This document shows positions 18,480 to 28,700 of a stretch of 64,000 nucleotides of DNA, in pieces; positions within the stretch are counted from its first letter, which is position 1; the number at the start of each line of letters is the position of its first letter. A program made the position numbers and the translations under genes. Under the pieces are notes generated by a model that was not told the DNA's origin, searched no databases, and saw nothing but the letters and a program-made list of their open reading frames with translations. The stretch is from the NCBI GenBank assembly GCA_947168315.1, contig CAMVLL010000001.1, forward strand, positions 1 through 64,000, written 5' to 3'. This DNA is from an uncultured Bacteroidota bacterium (lineage in GTDB: Bacteria; Bacteroidota; Bacteroidia; Bacteroidales; Bacteroidaceae).

Positions 18480-19652
18480 ATGAAAAACAGAAAACTCAGA
18501 ATGGGTATGATCGGTGGCGGAAGTGATGCCTTCATTGGTGCCATCCATCGTCGTGCCGCTTTAATGGAAAACGGAATTGATTTAGTATGCGGATGCTTTA
18601 GTATTAAACCTGAGATATCCCTAAGCTCAGGGCGAGAGTATTTTGTCCCCGACGATCGTATTTACTTTACTTGGCAGGAGATGCTTGAGAAAGAGGCTGC
18701 TATGCCTGCCGACAAACGCATCGATTTTGTGACAATTGTCACGCCAAACAAGTTCCACTGCGAACCAGCTCTTAAAGCATTGGATGCCGGATTCAACGTG
18801 GTTATCGATAAACCCATGACCTACTCGCTCGAAGAGGCTCTGCTCCTACGCGACAAGGTAAAGGAAACAGGATTAACCCTGGCGTTAACCCATGTCTATA
18901 GCGCTTATCCTGCTATCAAGGAAATGAAGAAACGTATTGCCAGAGGTGATATCGGAAAGGTTCGCCGCGTCTTCATGGAATATTCTCAGGGATGGCTTAC
19001 CCAACGTATTGAATTGAAGGGAGGCAACAATGCCGTTTGGAGAAACGATCCGAAGTCGGCTGGTAAGGGTGGATGTATCGGTGATATCGGTACTCATGCT
19101 TGGCACCTGACAGAGTACGTAACCGGAGCAAAGGTAATAGAAGTGTGTGCCGACTTGCTGCACGTCGCTGACGGACGTCCACTGGATGATGACGCCTGTG
19201 CTTTCATGCGCTACGATCAAGGATTTACCGGCTTGCTTCAGGCTACTCAGATTGCCACCGGCGAAGAGAACAATATCCGTTTGCGCGTGTATGGCGAGAA
19301 AGCCGGAATGGAATGGCGACAGATGGAGCCGAACACACTTTGGGTAAAATGGATTGACCGTCCAGCAGAATATGTCAGAATGGGTAACGGATACGCTTCA
19401 TTAACCGATTTCACGAAGTGGAACACACGTATTCCGGGAGGACACCCCGAAGGATTCATCGAAGCATTTGCCAATATCTATCGCAACTTCGCTCTTACCG
19501 TTCGGGCTCGCGCCAATAACGAAACGCCAACCGAGGAAATGCTTGATTTCCCAACTGTTGAGGATGGTGTAAGAGGCATGCAGTTTATCGAAACGATGGT
19601 GAAAGCCGGTTACGACAAGGAACAAAAATGGCATAAATGGGTTGAGAAATAA
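18480..19652 (+). CDS. Gfo/Idh/MocA family oxidoreductase, no export signal
   Basis: LRMGMIGGGSDAFIGAIHRRA Rossmann start; VVIDKPMTYSLEEA; GGCIGDIGTHAWHLTEYV. Confidence 0.93.
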   Translation: MKNRKLRMGMIGGGSDAFIGAIHRRAALMENGIDLVCGCFSIKPEISLSSGREYFVPDDRIYFTWQEMLEKEAAMPADKRIDFVTIVTPNKFHCEPALKALDAGFNVVIDKPMTYSLEEALLLRDKVKETGLTLALTHVYSAYPAIKEMKKRIARGDIGKVRRVFMEYSQGWLTQRIELKGGNNAVWRNDPKSAGKGGCIGDIGTHAWHLTEYVTGAKVIEVCADLLHVADGRPLDDDACAFMRYDQGFTGLLQATQIATGEENNIRLRVYGEKAGMEWRQMEPNTLWVKWIDRPAEYVRMGNGYASLTDFTKWNTRIPGGHPEGFIEAFANIYRNFALTVRARANNETPTEEMLDFPTVEDGVRGMQFIETMVKAGYDKEQKWHKWVEK

Positions 19653-19701
19653 CAAATCTTGACCAATTGGTCCATTTTTGTTTAAAAATATTTGATAACG
19701 G

Positions 19702-19732
19702 TTGGAATTTTGTGATAAAATTAGTAAATTTG
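19702..19732 (+). promoter_or_regulatory. Putative Bacteroidetes promoter for the cytochrome-oxidoreductase operon
   Basis: TTG at 19702-19704, 20-nt spacer, TAAATTTG at 19725-19732. Confidence 0.65.
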
Positions 19733-19787
19733 GCCGTTTGATGTAAATTCTTTTTAAAGAGAGTATTAGGTTATAAACGAATTAGAT

Positions 19788-21320
19788 ATGTCAAAGTCTG
19801 GTAGTAAAAAGAAGTTTTTACTTATTGGGTTAGGAGGATTAGTCCTTGGTATAGCGTTAATGATTGCATTTGACTGGATGTGGGAGGAGACTTCTACCAA
19901 TGAGTCGTGTATGGCGTGTCACTTCCATGAAAAAGCGGATGACGCATGGAAACAATCCGTTCACTACAGTAATAACAAGAGTGGCGTAATGACCGATTGT
20001 GCCGCTTGTCATCTTCCACCCAAAGGAACTTTCAAACATTTCACTGCTAAGGCATCGATGGGTATAAAGGACATCTGGTCGTATCTCACCAAAGATAAAG
20101 AAAAAATCAATTGGGAACGGAAAGGTGAACTGGAATATGCTCAAAAGATTGTTTATAACGAATCATGTAAGGCTTGTCACACTAACCTCTTCCCTACAGG
20201 AATCACGGACGATGGTGTCAAGGCTCACCTCTATTATGAGGAAAACGAGAAGAAACTGAACTTACAGTGCATTAGCTGTCACCTGGATGCAGGTCACTTT
20301 AACCCGAATTACAAGCATGGCAAGATGGAAGGTATGGTTAATACCGGAAATGGCGTTGTTTATGACTCGTTAGCTGTAGTGACCGAATTCGCAAACTTCA
20401 CGGAAACAGTTCCAGGAACCTCTGCTGCTATCAACATGGTAGCCATCCCTGGTGGAACATTCACCATGGGTAGTCCTGAGAACGAACCGTTCAGACAAGC
20501 AGATGAATCTCCTCAACGGCAGATTACCATTTCTCCGTTCTTCATGGCCGAGTTGGAAGTAACCTGGGATCAATACTGGGCATTCTATAACGAGACCATG
20601 TCGGAAGGACGTACAGCTCCGGAAGTTGTCTTCGCTAACAACTCGCGTGAAGATGTGGATGCTGTATCCGGTCCTACTCCACCATTCGGATTCCCTGACC
20701 AAGGTTGGGGTATGGGTAATCGTCCGGCCATTACCATGACACACTATGCAGCCGAGACCTTCTGTCAATGGTTGTCACTGAAGACAGGACGTAAATATCG
20801 TCTGCCGACCGAGGCGGAATGGGAATATGCTGCCCGCGGAGGTACATCTACACCTTACTTCTTTGAAGGTAGCCCGAAGAAATATACGAACGAAGGACTC
20901 ATGAAGAAGATCTTCGGTATCGATACGACTTCCATCAACGGCTATATCATCTATGCCAACAATAGTATGGACAAGACACAAGAGCCATCACGCGTAAAAG
21001 CAAATCCTTTCGGCTTGAAGAACATGCTTGGTAACGTTATGGAGTATTGTGCTGACAAGTACAAAGAGAATGCTTATGAAGGATTCAAGGATGGTGCTGT
21101 CGATCCTATCAACGAGGATGGAACAGAATTCGTAGTACGTGGAGGTAACTATCTGGATGATGCCTCTAAGTTACGCTGTGCTGCTCGTGGTCATACAGAA
21201 AACGACAACTGGTTGAGGACAGACCCACAAAATCCGAAGAGTATCTGGTGGTACTCGGACATCAAGGGTATCGGATTCCGTGTCGTATGTGAGGTTCCGG
21301 AAGGAATAAGTGCAAAATAA
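19788..21320 (+). CDS. Tetraheme c-type cytochrome (NapC/NirT/NrfH-like) fused to a SUMF1/FGE-like domain
   Basis: N-terminal TM; CxxCH motifs CMACH, CAACH, CKACH, CISCH; C-terminal MVAIPGGTFTMGSPENEPFRQADESP...YRLPTEAEWEYAARGG...NMLGNVMEYCAD...GIGFRVVCE. Confidence 0.88.
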   Translation: MSKSGSKKKFLLIGLGGLVLGIALMIAFDWMWEETSTNESCMACHFHEKADDAWKQSVHYSNNKSGVMTDCAACHLPPKGTFKHFTAKASMGIKDIWSYLTKDKEKINWERKGELEYAQKIVYNESCKACHTNLFPTGITDDGVKAHLYYEENEKKLNLQCISCHLDAGHFNPNYKHGKMEGMVNTGNGVVYDSLAVVTEFANFTETVPGTSAAINMVAIPGGTFTMGSPENEPFRQADESPQRQITISPFFMAELEVTWDQYWAFYNETMSEGRTAPEVVFANNSREDVDAVSGPTPPFGFPDQGWGMGNRPAITMTHYAAETFCQWLSLKTGRKYRLPTEAEWEYAARGGTSTPYFFEGSPKKYTNEGLMKKIFGIDTTSINGYIIYANNSMDKTQEPSRVKANPFGLKNMLGNVMEYCADKYKENAYEGFKDGAVDPINEDGTEFVVRGGNYLDDASKLRCAARGHTENDNWLRTDPQNPKSIWWYSDIKGIGFRVVCEVPEGISAK

Positions 21321-21352
21321 ATTATTATACAAACCATTTAATTTCAAACATC

Positions 21353-22753
21353 ATGGGAAAGAAAAAAATTAGCAGAAGAGACTTTTTCTCATACTCAGCA
21401 ATGATTGGTGCATCGGGTATGATTGGTACATCTTCAATCCTGTCATCTTGTGCCGGCAAAGAAAAGGGTCCGGTTTACACTCCGTTGAAACAACCTGGAG
21501 AATATTACGTTCCAGAACTTCCTGACAAAGCTATCGAAGGCAAACCTTTGAAAGTTGGTATGGTAGGTTGTGGTGGTCGTGGTTCAGGTGCAATCGTTAA
21601 CTTGCTGGAAGCTGCCGACGGTATCACCGTTGTTGCTTTAGGCGATGTATTTGCTGACCGTTTGGAAAACGTTCGTAAGATGTTAGCCGAGAAACATAAC
21701 CAAAATGTTCCTGAAGAGAACTGCTTCGTAGGCTTCGACGCCTATAAGAAAGTGATTGACTCAGGCATCGACATGGTTATCTTGACTACTCCTCCTGTAT
21801 TCCGCCCGTATCATTTCCAATATGCAACTGAAAAGGGTGTTCACTCATTCTTGGAGAAACCTATTGCTGTTGACTCAAAGGGTTACCGTACCATCATGGC
21901 TACTGCTAAGCAGGCTAAGGCTAAGAACTTAAGCGTAGTAACAGGTGTACAACGCCATCACCAACGTCCATACGTAGAAGCTTTCCAGAAGATTCAGGAA
22001 GGTTATATCGGTGAAATCACTGGTGGTAACGTTTACTGGAACCAAGGTATGCTTTGGTATCGCAACCGTCAACAAGGATGGAGCGATATGGAATGGATGA
22101 TCCGCGACTGGGTAAACTGGAAATGGCTTTCTGGTGACCATATCGTTGAGCAACACGTTCACAACATCGATATCTTCTTGTGGATGAGTGGTTTGAAACC
22201 TGTTAAGGCAACTGCATTCGGTAGCCGCCAACGCCGTATCACAGGTGACCAATATGATAACTTCAGCGTTGACTTTGAATTCGAAAACGGTATTCACCTG
22301 CACAGTATGTGCCGCCAGATCGATGGCTGTAGCAATAACGTAAGTGAGTTCGTTCAAGGAACAAAGGGTTCATGGAACAGTGCAACTCACGAAATCAAAG
22401 ACTTGGCTGGTAATGTAATCTGGAAGTATGACGAAGAAGCTGCAAAGGCTGAATTCAAACAACATAATCCATACGTTCTTGAGCATGTAGATTGGGTTAA
22501 CCATATCCGTAAGGGCGAGGCTCATGACGAAGCTGAATATACAGGCATCTCAACACTTGCTGGTGTAATGGGTCGTGAGGCTGCTTACAGTGGTAAGACT
22601 GTTACTTGGGATGAGATCAGTGCTGCTGAGTTGGACTATATGCCAGAAAAACTTGAACTCGGTAAGATGGATATGTCGAAGTACACCGTTATGGTTCCAG
22701 GTATTTCTGAAGCTGAAAAGTTACAGCAGAGACAACAGAGACAACAGAAATAG
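21353..22753 (+). CDS. Gfo/Idh/MocA family oxidoreductase with Tat signal and lipobox
   Basis: KKISRRDFFSYSAMIGASGMIGTSSILSSCAGK; LKVGMVGCGGRGSGAI; FLEKPIAVDSKGYRTIM. Confidence 0.93.
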   Translation: MGKKKISRRDFFSYSAMIGASGMIGTSSILSSCAGKEKGPVYTPLKQPGEYYVPELPDKAIEGKPLKVGMVGCGGRGSGAIVNLLEAADGITVVALGDVFADRLENVRKMLAEKHNQNVPEENCFVGFDAYKKVIDSGIDMVILTTPPVFRPYHFQYATEKGVHSFLEKPIAVDSKGYRTIMATAKQAKAKNLSVVTGVQRHHQRPYVEAFQKIQEGYIGEITGGNVYWNQGMLWYRNRQQGWSDMEWMIRDWVNWKWLSGDHIVEQHVHNIDIFLWMSGLKPVKATAFGSRQRRITGDQYDNFSVDFEFENGIHLHSMCRQIDGCSNNVSEFVQGTKGSWNSATHEIKDLAGNVIWKYDEEAAKAEFKQHNPYVLEHVDWVNHIRKGEAHDEAEYTGISTLAGVMGREAAYSGKTVTWDEISAAELDYMPEKLELGKMDMSKYTVMVPGISEAEKLQQRQQRQQK

Positions 22754-22768
22754 TAAAATGATTGCATT

Positions 22769-23674
22769 ATGAATAGAAAACAATTTTTTCAACGTTCGTT
22801 TGCAGGCATGGCTGCTTTAGCTGCTACAGCTAGTCCTTTCGGCTTTGCTTCTTGCGCAGCTAAGAAAGAAAAAAACAACGTTCCTTTGAACCTCTCTTTC
22901 CAGGAAGGTATCGCTCCGGGTGAAAACCTTAACGAGAAGTTGGATTTCATGGAGAAGTTGGGTATCGTTGGTTTCGAACCTAATGGCCGCAACTTAGCCA
23001 ACCGTGTTAAAGAGATTCAGGACGCACTGAAGAACAGAAATATCAAAGTTTCTGCTATCTGTGCTGGCTTCAGAGGCTTTATTTTAGCAGAAGATCCAGC
23101 TGTTAAGGCAGAGTTTGACACCACAATGCGTGAAATCGTTGCCGCTGCTGGTGAGTTAGGTTCTGTTGGCGTGATCATGGTTCCTGCTTTCAATGGTCAG
23201 AAACCTTGTTTGCCTCATACCATGGAGACTCGCGAATATCTTTGCGAACAACTTCATGAGTTAGGTGAATACGCTTTAAAGTGCGGTACAACCGTTATTT
23301 TGGAGCCTCTGAATAGAAGAGAGTGCTTCTATATGCGTCTGGTGGCTGATGGCGCCGCTATTGCTCGCGATGCTAAGAGTGAAGGCGTGAAAGTAATGGG
23401 TGATTTCTGGCACATGCAAGAAGAGACTTCTGACTACGGTGCATTCTGGTCAGCTGGTACGAAATATCTGCAGCATGTTCACATAGCAAGCCGCGGACGT
23501 CGTATCATGCCGGGCGAAGACGGTGATCTGGATAACTACGTTGACGGATTCCGTGCTCTGAAGGAAATGAAGTACGATAAGTATGTTTGCTTCGAATGTG
23601 GAACCAAGGGTGATCGTAATGTAACTGTACCTGCTGCTGTTGAGCTGTTAAGAGCTCAGTGGGAACAAGCATAA
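22769..23674 (+). CDS. Exported sugar phosphate isomerase/epimerase-like TIM-barrel protein
   Basis: MNRKQFFQRSFAGMAALAATASPFGFASCAAKK signal/lipobox; TTVILEPLNRRECF; KVMGDFWHMQEE; HVHIASRGRR. Confidence 0.88.
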   Translation: MNRKQFFQRSFAGMAALAATASPFGFASCAAKKEKNNVPLNLSFQEGIAPGENLNEKLDFMEKLGIVGFEPNGRNLANRVKEIQDALKNRNIKVSAICAGFRGFILAEDPAVKAEFDTTMREIVAAAGELGSVGVIMVPAFNGQKPCLPHTMETREYLCEQLHELGEYALKCGTTVILEPLNRRECFYMRLVADGAAIARDAKSEGVKVMGDFWHMQEETSDYGAFWSAGTKYLQHVHIASRGRRIMPGEDGDLDNYVDGFRALKEMKYDKYVCFECGTKGDRNVTVPAAVELLRAQWEQA

Positions 23675-23682
23675 GATTCATT

Positions 23683-24894
23683 ATGTCTACCTCTTGGGGT
23701 TATAAAAAAGCTTTTGGGCGCTGTGCTTGCATATTTTTAGCAGGCATAGCGCTTCAATTTTGTCTAGGGGATTTGAACAATGCCTTTTTGCATTACCCTT
23801 GGAGTGTGATTGCAGCACTGTTCTTTGCATATGCTCTTTACCTTATTTATTATCTCTCCGACAAATTCCCTGGTCTGAGAAAACTTTACGATCACTATGC
23901 ATGTGTAAGTGCTTTGGCTGCGATGGTTATCATGACCATTTTCTTCGGATCTATCGCTCAGAACGATGAGGCAACTGGATTCTTCAGCAAGATTGGTTTT
24001 ACCCGAATGACTTCATCTTGGCCATTTAACCTGATCCTGCTGTATTTCACTGCGACATTGGGATTAGGTGTGATCAACGATTTGGCACACATTAAACATA
24101 AAAAATGGGTTCCTGTCATCTCACATCTATGCGTATTCGTTATCCTGACAGCTGGAATCTTTGGTAGTGCTGATAAGAAATTCATTGAATTAACTGCTAC
24201 ACTGAATAAGCCAACGAGCACCGGCGTTGTAGAAGGAACAGGAGAATCATATAATTTACCGTTCGAGATGACCTTGAAAAAGTTCACCATCGAAGAGTAT
24301 CCTCCTCGCCTTCGTGTGATCAATATGCAAGATAGGAATACCTCCAGAGATTTTCTATCCATCGAACAGGCAGGACTGTCTAAATCGTTTGGTGATTGGG
24401 ATGTTAAGGTTGACCAATTCATGCTTAATGCTATGCCTGACAGTCTTGGATTTAGAGAGTTGACTCATGTCGGATCAGCTCCTGCAGCTTTGGTTACCGC
24501 TACCAACCGTGTGACAAAACAGTCAAGCCAGGGATGGATCACTAGTGGCAGTTTCATCTTTGAGCCAGAACGGTTACAACTCACCCCTACTGAGATGGTG
24601 AGCATGTCTCCGTCTATTCCTAAGCACTATCAATCGGATGTGCACATCGTAGATGCGAAAGGTAAGGAGAAAGATCTTGCAATAGTAGTCAACAGTCCTG
24701 CACAAATAGACTCTTGGCAAATCTATCAATACAGTTACGATACAGAACGAGGGAAATATAGTACCATCAGCATCTTCGAATGTATTCATGATGGTTGGTA
24801 TAGTATTGTTCAAGTAGCCTTATGGTTACTCCTCTTGGTTGGTGTTATGATGTTTTTTACTGCCGGTAGGCGGAGAAAGGAGGATAAGAAATGA
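23683..24894 (+). CDS. ResB-like cytochrome c biogenesis protein
   Basis: Several N-terminal TMs, large soluble domain, C-terminal TM; INSWQIYQ-type segment (IDSWQIYQYSYDTERGKYS); precedes CcsA gene. Start chosen at MSTSWGYKK. Confidence 0.8.
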   Translation: MSTSWGYKKAFGRCACIFLAGIALQFCLGDLNNAFLHYPWSVIAALFFAYALYLIYYLSDKFPGLRKLYDHYACVSALAAMVIMTIFFGSIAQNDEATGFFSKIGFTRMTSSWPFNLILLYFTATLGLGVINDLAHIKHKKWVPVISHLCVFVILTAGIFGSADKKFIELTATLNKPTSTGVVEGTGESYNLPFEMTLKKFTIEEYPPRLRVINMQDRNTSRDFLSIEQAGLSKSFGDWDVKVDQFMLNAMPDSLGFRELTHVGSAPAALVTATNRVTKQSSQGWITSGSFIFEPERLQLTPTEMVSMSPSIPKHYQSDVHIVDAKGKEKDLAIVVNSPAQIDSWQIYQYSYDTERGKYSTISIFECIHDGWYSIVQVALWLLLLVGVMMFFTAGRRRKEDKK

Positions 24895-25673
24895 GTTGGG
24901 AACAATTACCTATTATATCATTACTATCTGTAATCTTTTGGCTGTGTGGTATATTCTTTGCTTTTAAGGGCAAACGACCAGGCACTGCTGTGATCCTTTC
25001 TGCTATCGGAACGGCCATCTTCTTGGTTTTCATCATCAGCATGTGGATTTCGTTAGGACGTCCTCCTATGCGGACGATGGGAGAAACCCGCCTTTGGTAT
25101 TCACTTTTCCTCTCAATCATAGGTATTTTACTTTATGCTCGCTTTAAATACCATTGGTTGTTGGCTTTCAGTATACTGATGGCTGTGGTTTTCATCGGTG
25201 TAAACATCTTCAAACCAGAGATACACGACCGTGCTATAATGCCGGCTTTGCAAAGCGCATGGTTTGTTCCTCATGTGATTGTCTATATGATGGCATACGC
25301 ATTATTGGGTGCAAACGTTGTCTTTGTACTATATCTTTGGTTCCGCCCAAAGAAACATGTCATCACCCCACAAGAACTGGGCCTGTGCGATACCCTTATC
25401 CGAATTGGTTGGGCTTTCCTGACATTGGGAATGGTGATGGGTGCGTTGTGGGCTAAGCAAGCTTGGGGCGATTACTGGTCATGGGACCCGAAAGAGACAT
25501 GGGCTGCCGCTACTTGGTTCAGTTATCTGCTGTACTTACACCTCCGCCAAAGAGTAAAAGATACAGATGTGCTCTTCGCTGTGTCAATATTCTCATTCCT
25601 CCTCTTGCAGATGTGCTGGTGGGGAATCAACTACCTACCTTCCGCACAAGGAATGAGCGTACATACATATTAA
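24891..25673 (+). CDS. ccsA: CcsA/CcmF-like cytochrome c biogenesis protein
   Basis: Multi-TM with heme-handling motif WGDYWSWDPKETWA; overlaps ResB-like stop by 4 bp. Confidence 0.93.
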   Translation: MSWEQLPIISLLSVIFWLCGIFFAFKGKRPGTAVILSAIGTAIFLVFIISMWISLGRPPMRTMGETRLWYSLFLSIIGILLYARFKYHWLLAFSILMAVVFIGVNIFKPEIHDRAIMPALQSAWFVPHVIVYMMAYALLGANVVFVLYLWFRPKKHVITPQELGLCDTLIRIGWAFLTLGMVMGALWAKQAWGDYWSWDPKETWAAATWFSYLLYLHLRQRVKDTDVLFAVSIFSFLLLQMCWWGINYLPSAQGMSVHTY

Positions 25674-25675
25674 TA

Positions 25676-25710
25676 AGAAAAGGCATCATTACTGATGCCT
25701 TTTCTTTTAT
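25676..25710. terminator. Bidirectional terminator between ccsA and the A2M gene
   Basis: AAAAGGCATCA-ttac-TGATGCCTTTTCTTTT. Confidence 0.85.
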
Positions 25711-28700
25711 TCTACACTGATTACTTTTCCACTACTTCTTCCACTGAACTCAGGCGCATAGGCTGATTGGATGCTTGCTGCTCCTGCGCTATACGTACCT
25801 TTTCTATTTATAAACACTTGGTACTCGATAACGTACTCACCCTTTCTGAACATATCCACGAAGAAGAGGGTTGCCGCATCTCGCGTACTTTGATACAAGC
25901 CTAAAACACCCTTCCATCGATAACCCGAGAGCACGTCGGTAGGTTCCATACATGCCGCACGCTCGTCCTTAATTTGTACAAAGTCGATATCACGATCGGA
26001 TTGAACAGTCAAACGAACTGTCACCTTATCACCGATTTGCAACGAGGTTGTCCGATCAATCAGCTGACCGTTCTTCAGTAATTCTTTCTTGATAGTCAAG
26101 GATTTGCCATCAGCCTCCACCTTATCCATATCCTCAAAATACTGGGCATATACCGCACCCCAAGAGACGCCGTCCGTTGTTTTCTCCACGGACAGGCTCT
26201 TGGCCTCCATATCCTTATCTGGGATTGATTGCTTCACATAGCCTAGTGGCGCATCCTTTTCAGATGGTTCAACGATGGTCTTGCCAACCTTCACCTTTAT
26301 GCCACCTTCATTTGCCAACAAATCTCTTTCTCCTGTGTTAAGTAATGCATAGACTGCATTGACAGACGCTATCGGCGTCTCCCACATCTGCGTCTGCTTT
26401 TGTCTCAGGAGCCAACGTTGCATCTCATCAATCGTCTGCTGATTTTTCGTCAATCGGTTGACCGCCTCGATAGCGGCAACTTCCGTAGGAATCAGATAAG
26501 AACACCATGAATAGTAGGCACTCGGTGAGTCATAATAACGTCCCATCTCATCTGTATATACAGTATACTCCATCAATGATTGGAAGAATTCCTGCGCCTT
26601 CTCCTTTCGTCCAAAGTCGTAAAGGATAACCGAAGTTCTGGCTTTCCCATAGATGGTAAGAGCATGCGGATGTTTGACAACCTTGTCGAGGAAGTAGTCC
26701 ATCATGGTCTTAAACTCACCCGTCTGCTTTCCAAGATCTGCATCTCGATGGGACAGCGACCAGATATATAAGAAATCCAGCGTATTCTCGGAAGGACAGA
26801 GATCGCTCTTCGGGTTCTTCTTTTCAAAATCCTTCATCCGAGTATATTCTTCTTTGGCCTGATTTTGCAGATAATCCATTGCGCGACTGTACATCTGATT
26901 GACATTTCCACCGAATGATTTTCCAGTAAGCATCTGCAAGCGGGATAACATCTCCATTACCGAGGTAGTGATATACCGATTGCTCTTCATGCCTTCGAAC
27001 CAGCTCCAACCTCCATCACTTTTCTGTAACTCTAATAGTTTCTTTTCGGCAATCGATAGCTTGTTGCGCATCTCGTTGAGGTCGAACAGTGTGGAGAGAC
27101 GTTGCCGTTGAGCAGTTTCCGATTCAGCCTCCAACACCCACGGAGTCTCTTGCAACAAAAGATTCTTCAGTTCCTGGTTCTTCTCCAACTGACTAATCAA
27201 CGACTCTTTGTCCTTTCCTTCCGCTTGCCATTGCTCAAATACTTGTTTCAACTTAGGATGGGTATCTGAAATATGCTGAGCCAACGAGTTCGCATAATAA
27301 GATGTTGCCCACGAGATAGCACTTTCGTTCTCCGGATTACTCATTGTCGGCAATGCTTGTACTGCATACCATGCCGGATTAGCAGTCAACTCAAGGGCCA
27401 TCTTCTTGCTTGTAGCCGTCTGACTATGGTGATTGAACAAAGACTCCAACGAATAAGTCTTCTCTCCTTTCCCATTTATATAGAAAGGAATAGTCTCCGT
27501 GATCCACTGACGGTTCGACAGTACAGGCAAATAATGTTGCTCACCATCGCTGAAAGTTCCGCCATCAGCCACCATCCGTACAATCAGCATTGGATACTGA
27601 TCAGTAACCAAGAAGTGGAAATCGGCTGCGACAGTCTTTCCTGCCTCAACAGTAAATGGCATACTCTCCTTATGGATGACCTTGTTGGTTTCAGGATCCA
27701 AAAGTTCCATACGGACGGTCCCATTTACTTGTCCTTCCGAACGATTCATCACCTGGGCTGTGATATGAGCATCGTCACCGATACGTACGAAACGAGGCAT
27801 ATTCGGCTGCAGCATAAAGTCTTTGCTAGCCGTAATCCGCTCGTTCAGCATACCATAGTCCATTTGTTGAGTATGGGCAAAGGCCTTGAAGTTCCATTGT
27901 GTCAAGCTCTCGGGCAAGGTGAACGCAATGCTTACCTCACCGTTCTCGTTCGTGCGTAGCTGTGGAAAGAAGAATGCAGTTTCATTGAAGTTCTCTCGTA
28001 CCGAAACGGTTTGTTCCTGTGTTCCTTCCTCCTGAACGGCCTCTTCCGTCTCAGACTGTCGGGCTCCCATCGCCATCACTTCTTCCGCTGCCTCAGCAAC
28101 AACCATATTACCATCATCCATGCTTCTGGCACTTTTCATCGATACGATCATCGCCATAGGGGCTTCAGCCATATCGTACATGACTCCTTTTGATCTCGAC
28201 ATCAAAATACGACCATAGAATCTGGTAAAAGGAATGATCAGTTCTGAGTAAACTTTCGATTTTTCATCCAGGTAGTGATAAGGAACTGAAGCATGGCTGG
28301 ATGCTCCCTGCACATTCTTTATCTGCCATATTGAACGAGGAACAAATCGTTGGAAATACGGTGCCCAATAAACAGAATGACTATAGAGCTTATCCAATGA
28401 GGCATCGTACATCATCGCCAACATCTCTGCTTCTGCCGGTTTACCATCCGGACCAGCAATGCTCAATCTCCACTCCTCTTGCTGCCCCGGCAACAGTTTA
28501 TCACGAAAGACCTTCCACTTCATCACAAGTTTTTTATCTGGTCGTGAACGAATAAACTCAGATCTTCTGCTGATTAAGTTTCCATTTCTCACAAAAGCCC
28601 ATGTCACCAGAATGCCATCACCATATTCTTGCTTGTACGGATAAGACAGTTTAACGATTTCATCCGAGATAATCATCCTGCGAGACTCAAGACGTTGGTT

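Noticed and set aside
27273-27959. 228-aa plus-strand ORF inside the A2M gene
   Set aside because: Antisense to a continuous 1921-aa gene; composition looks random.
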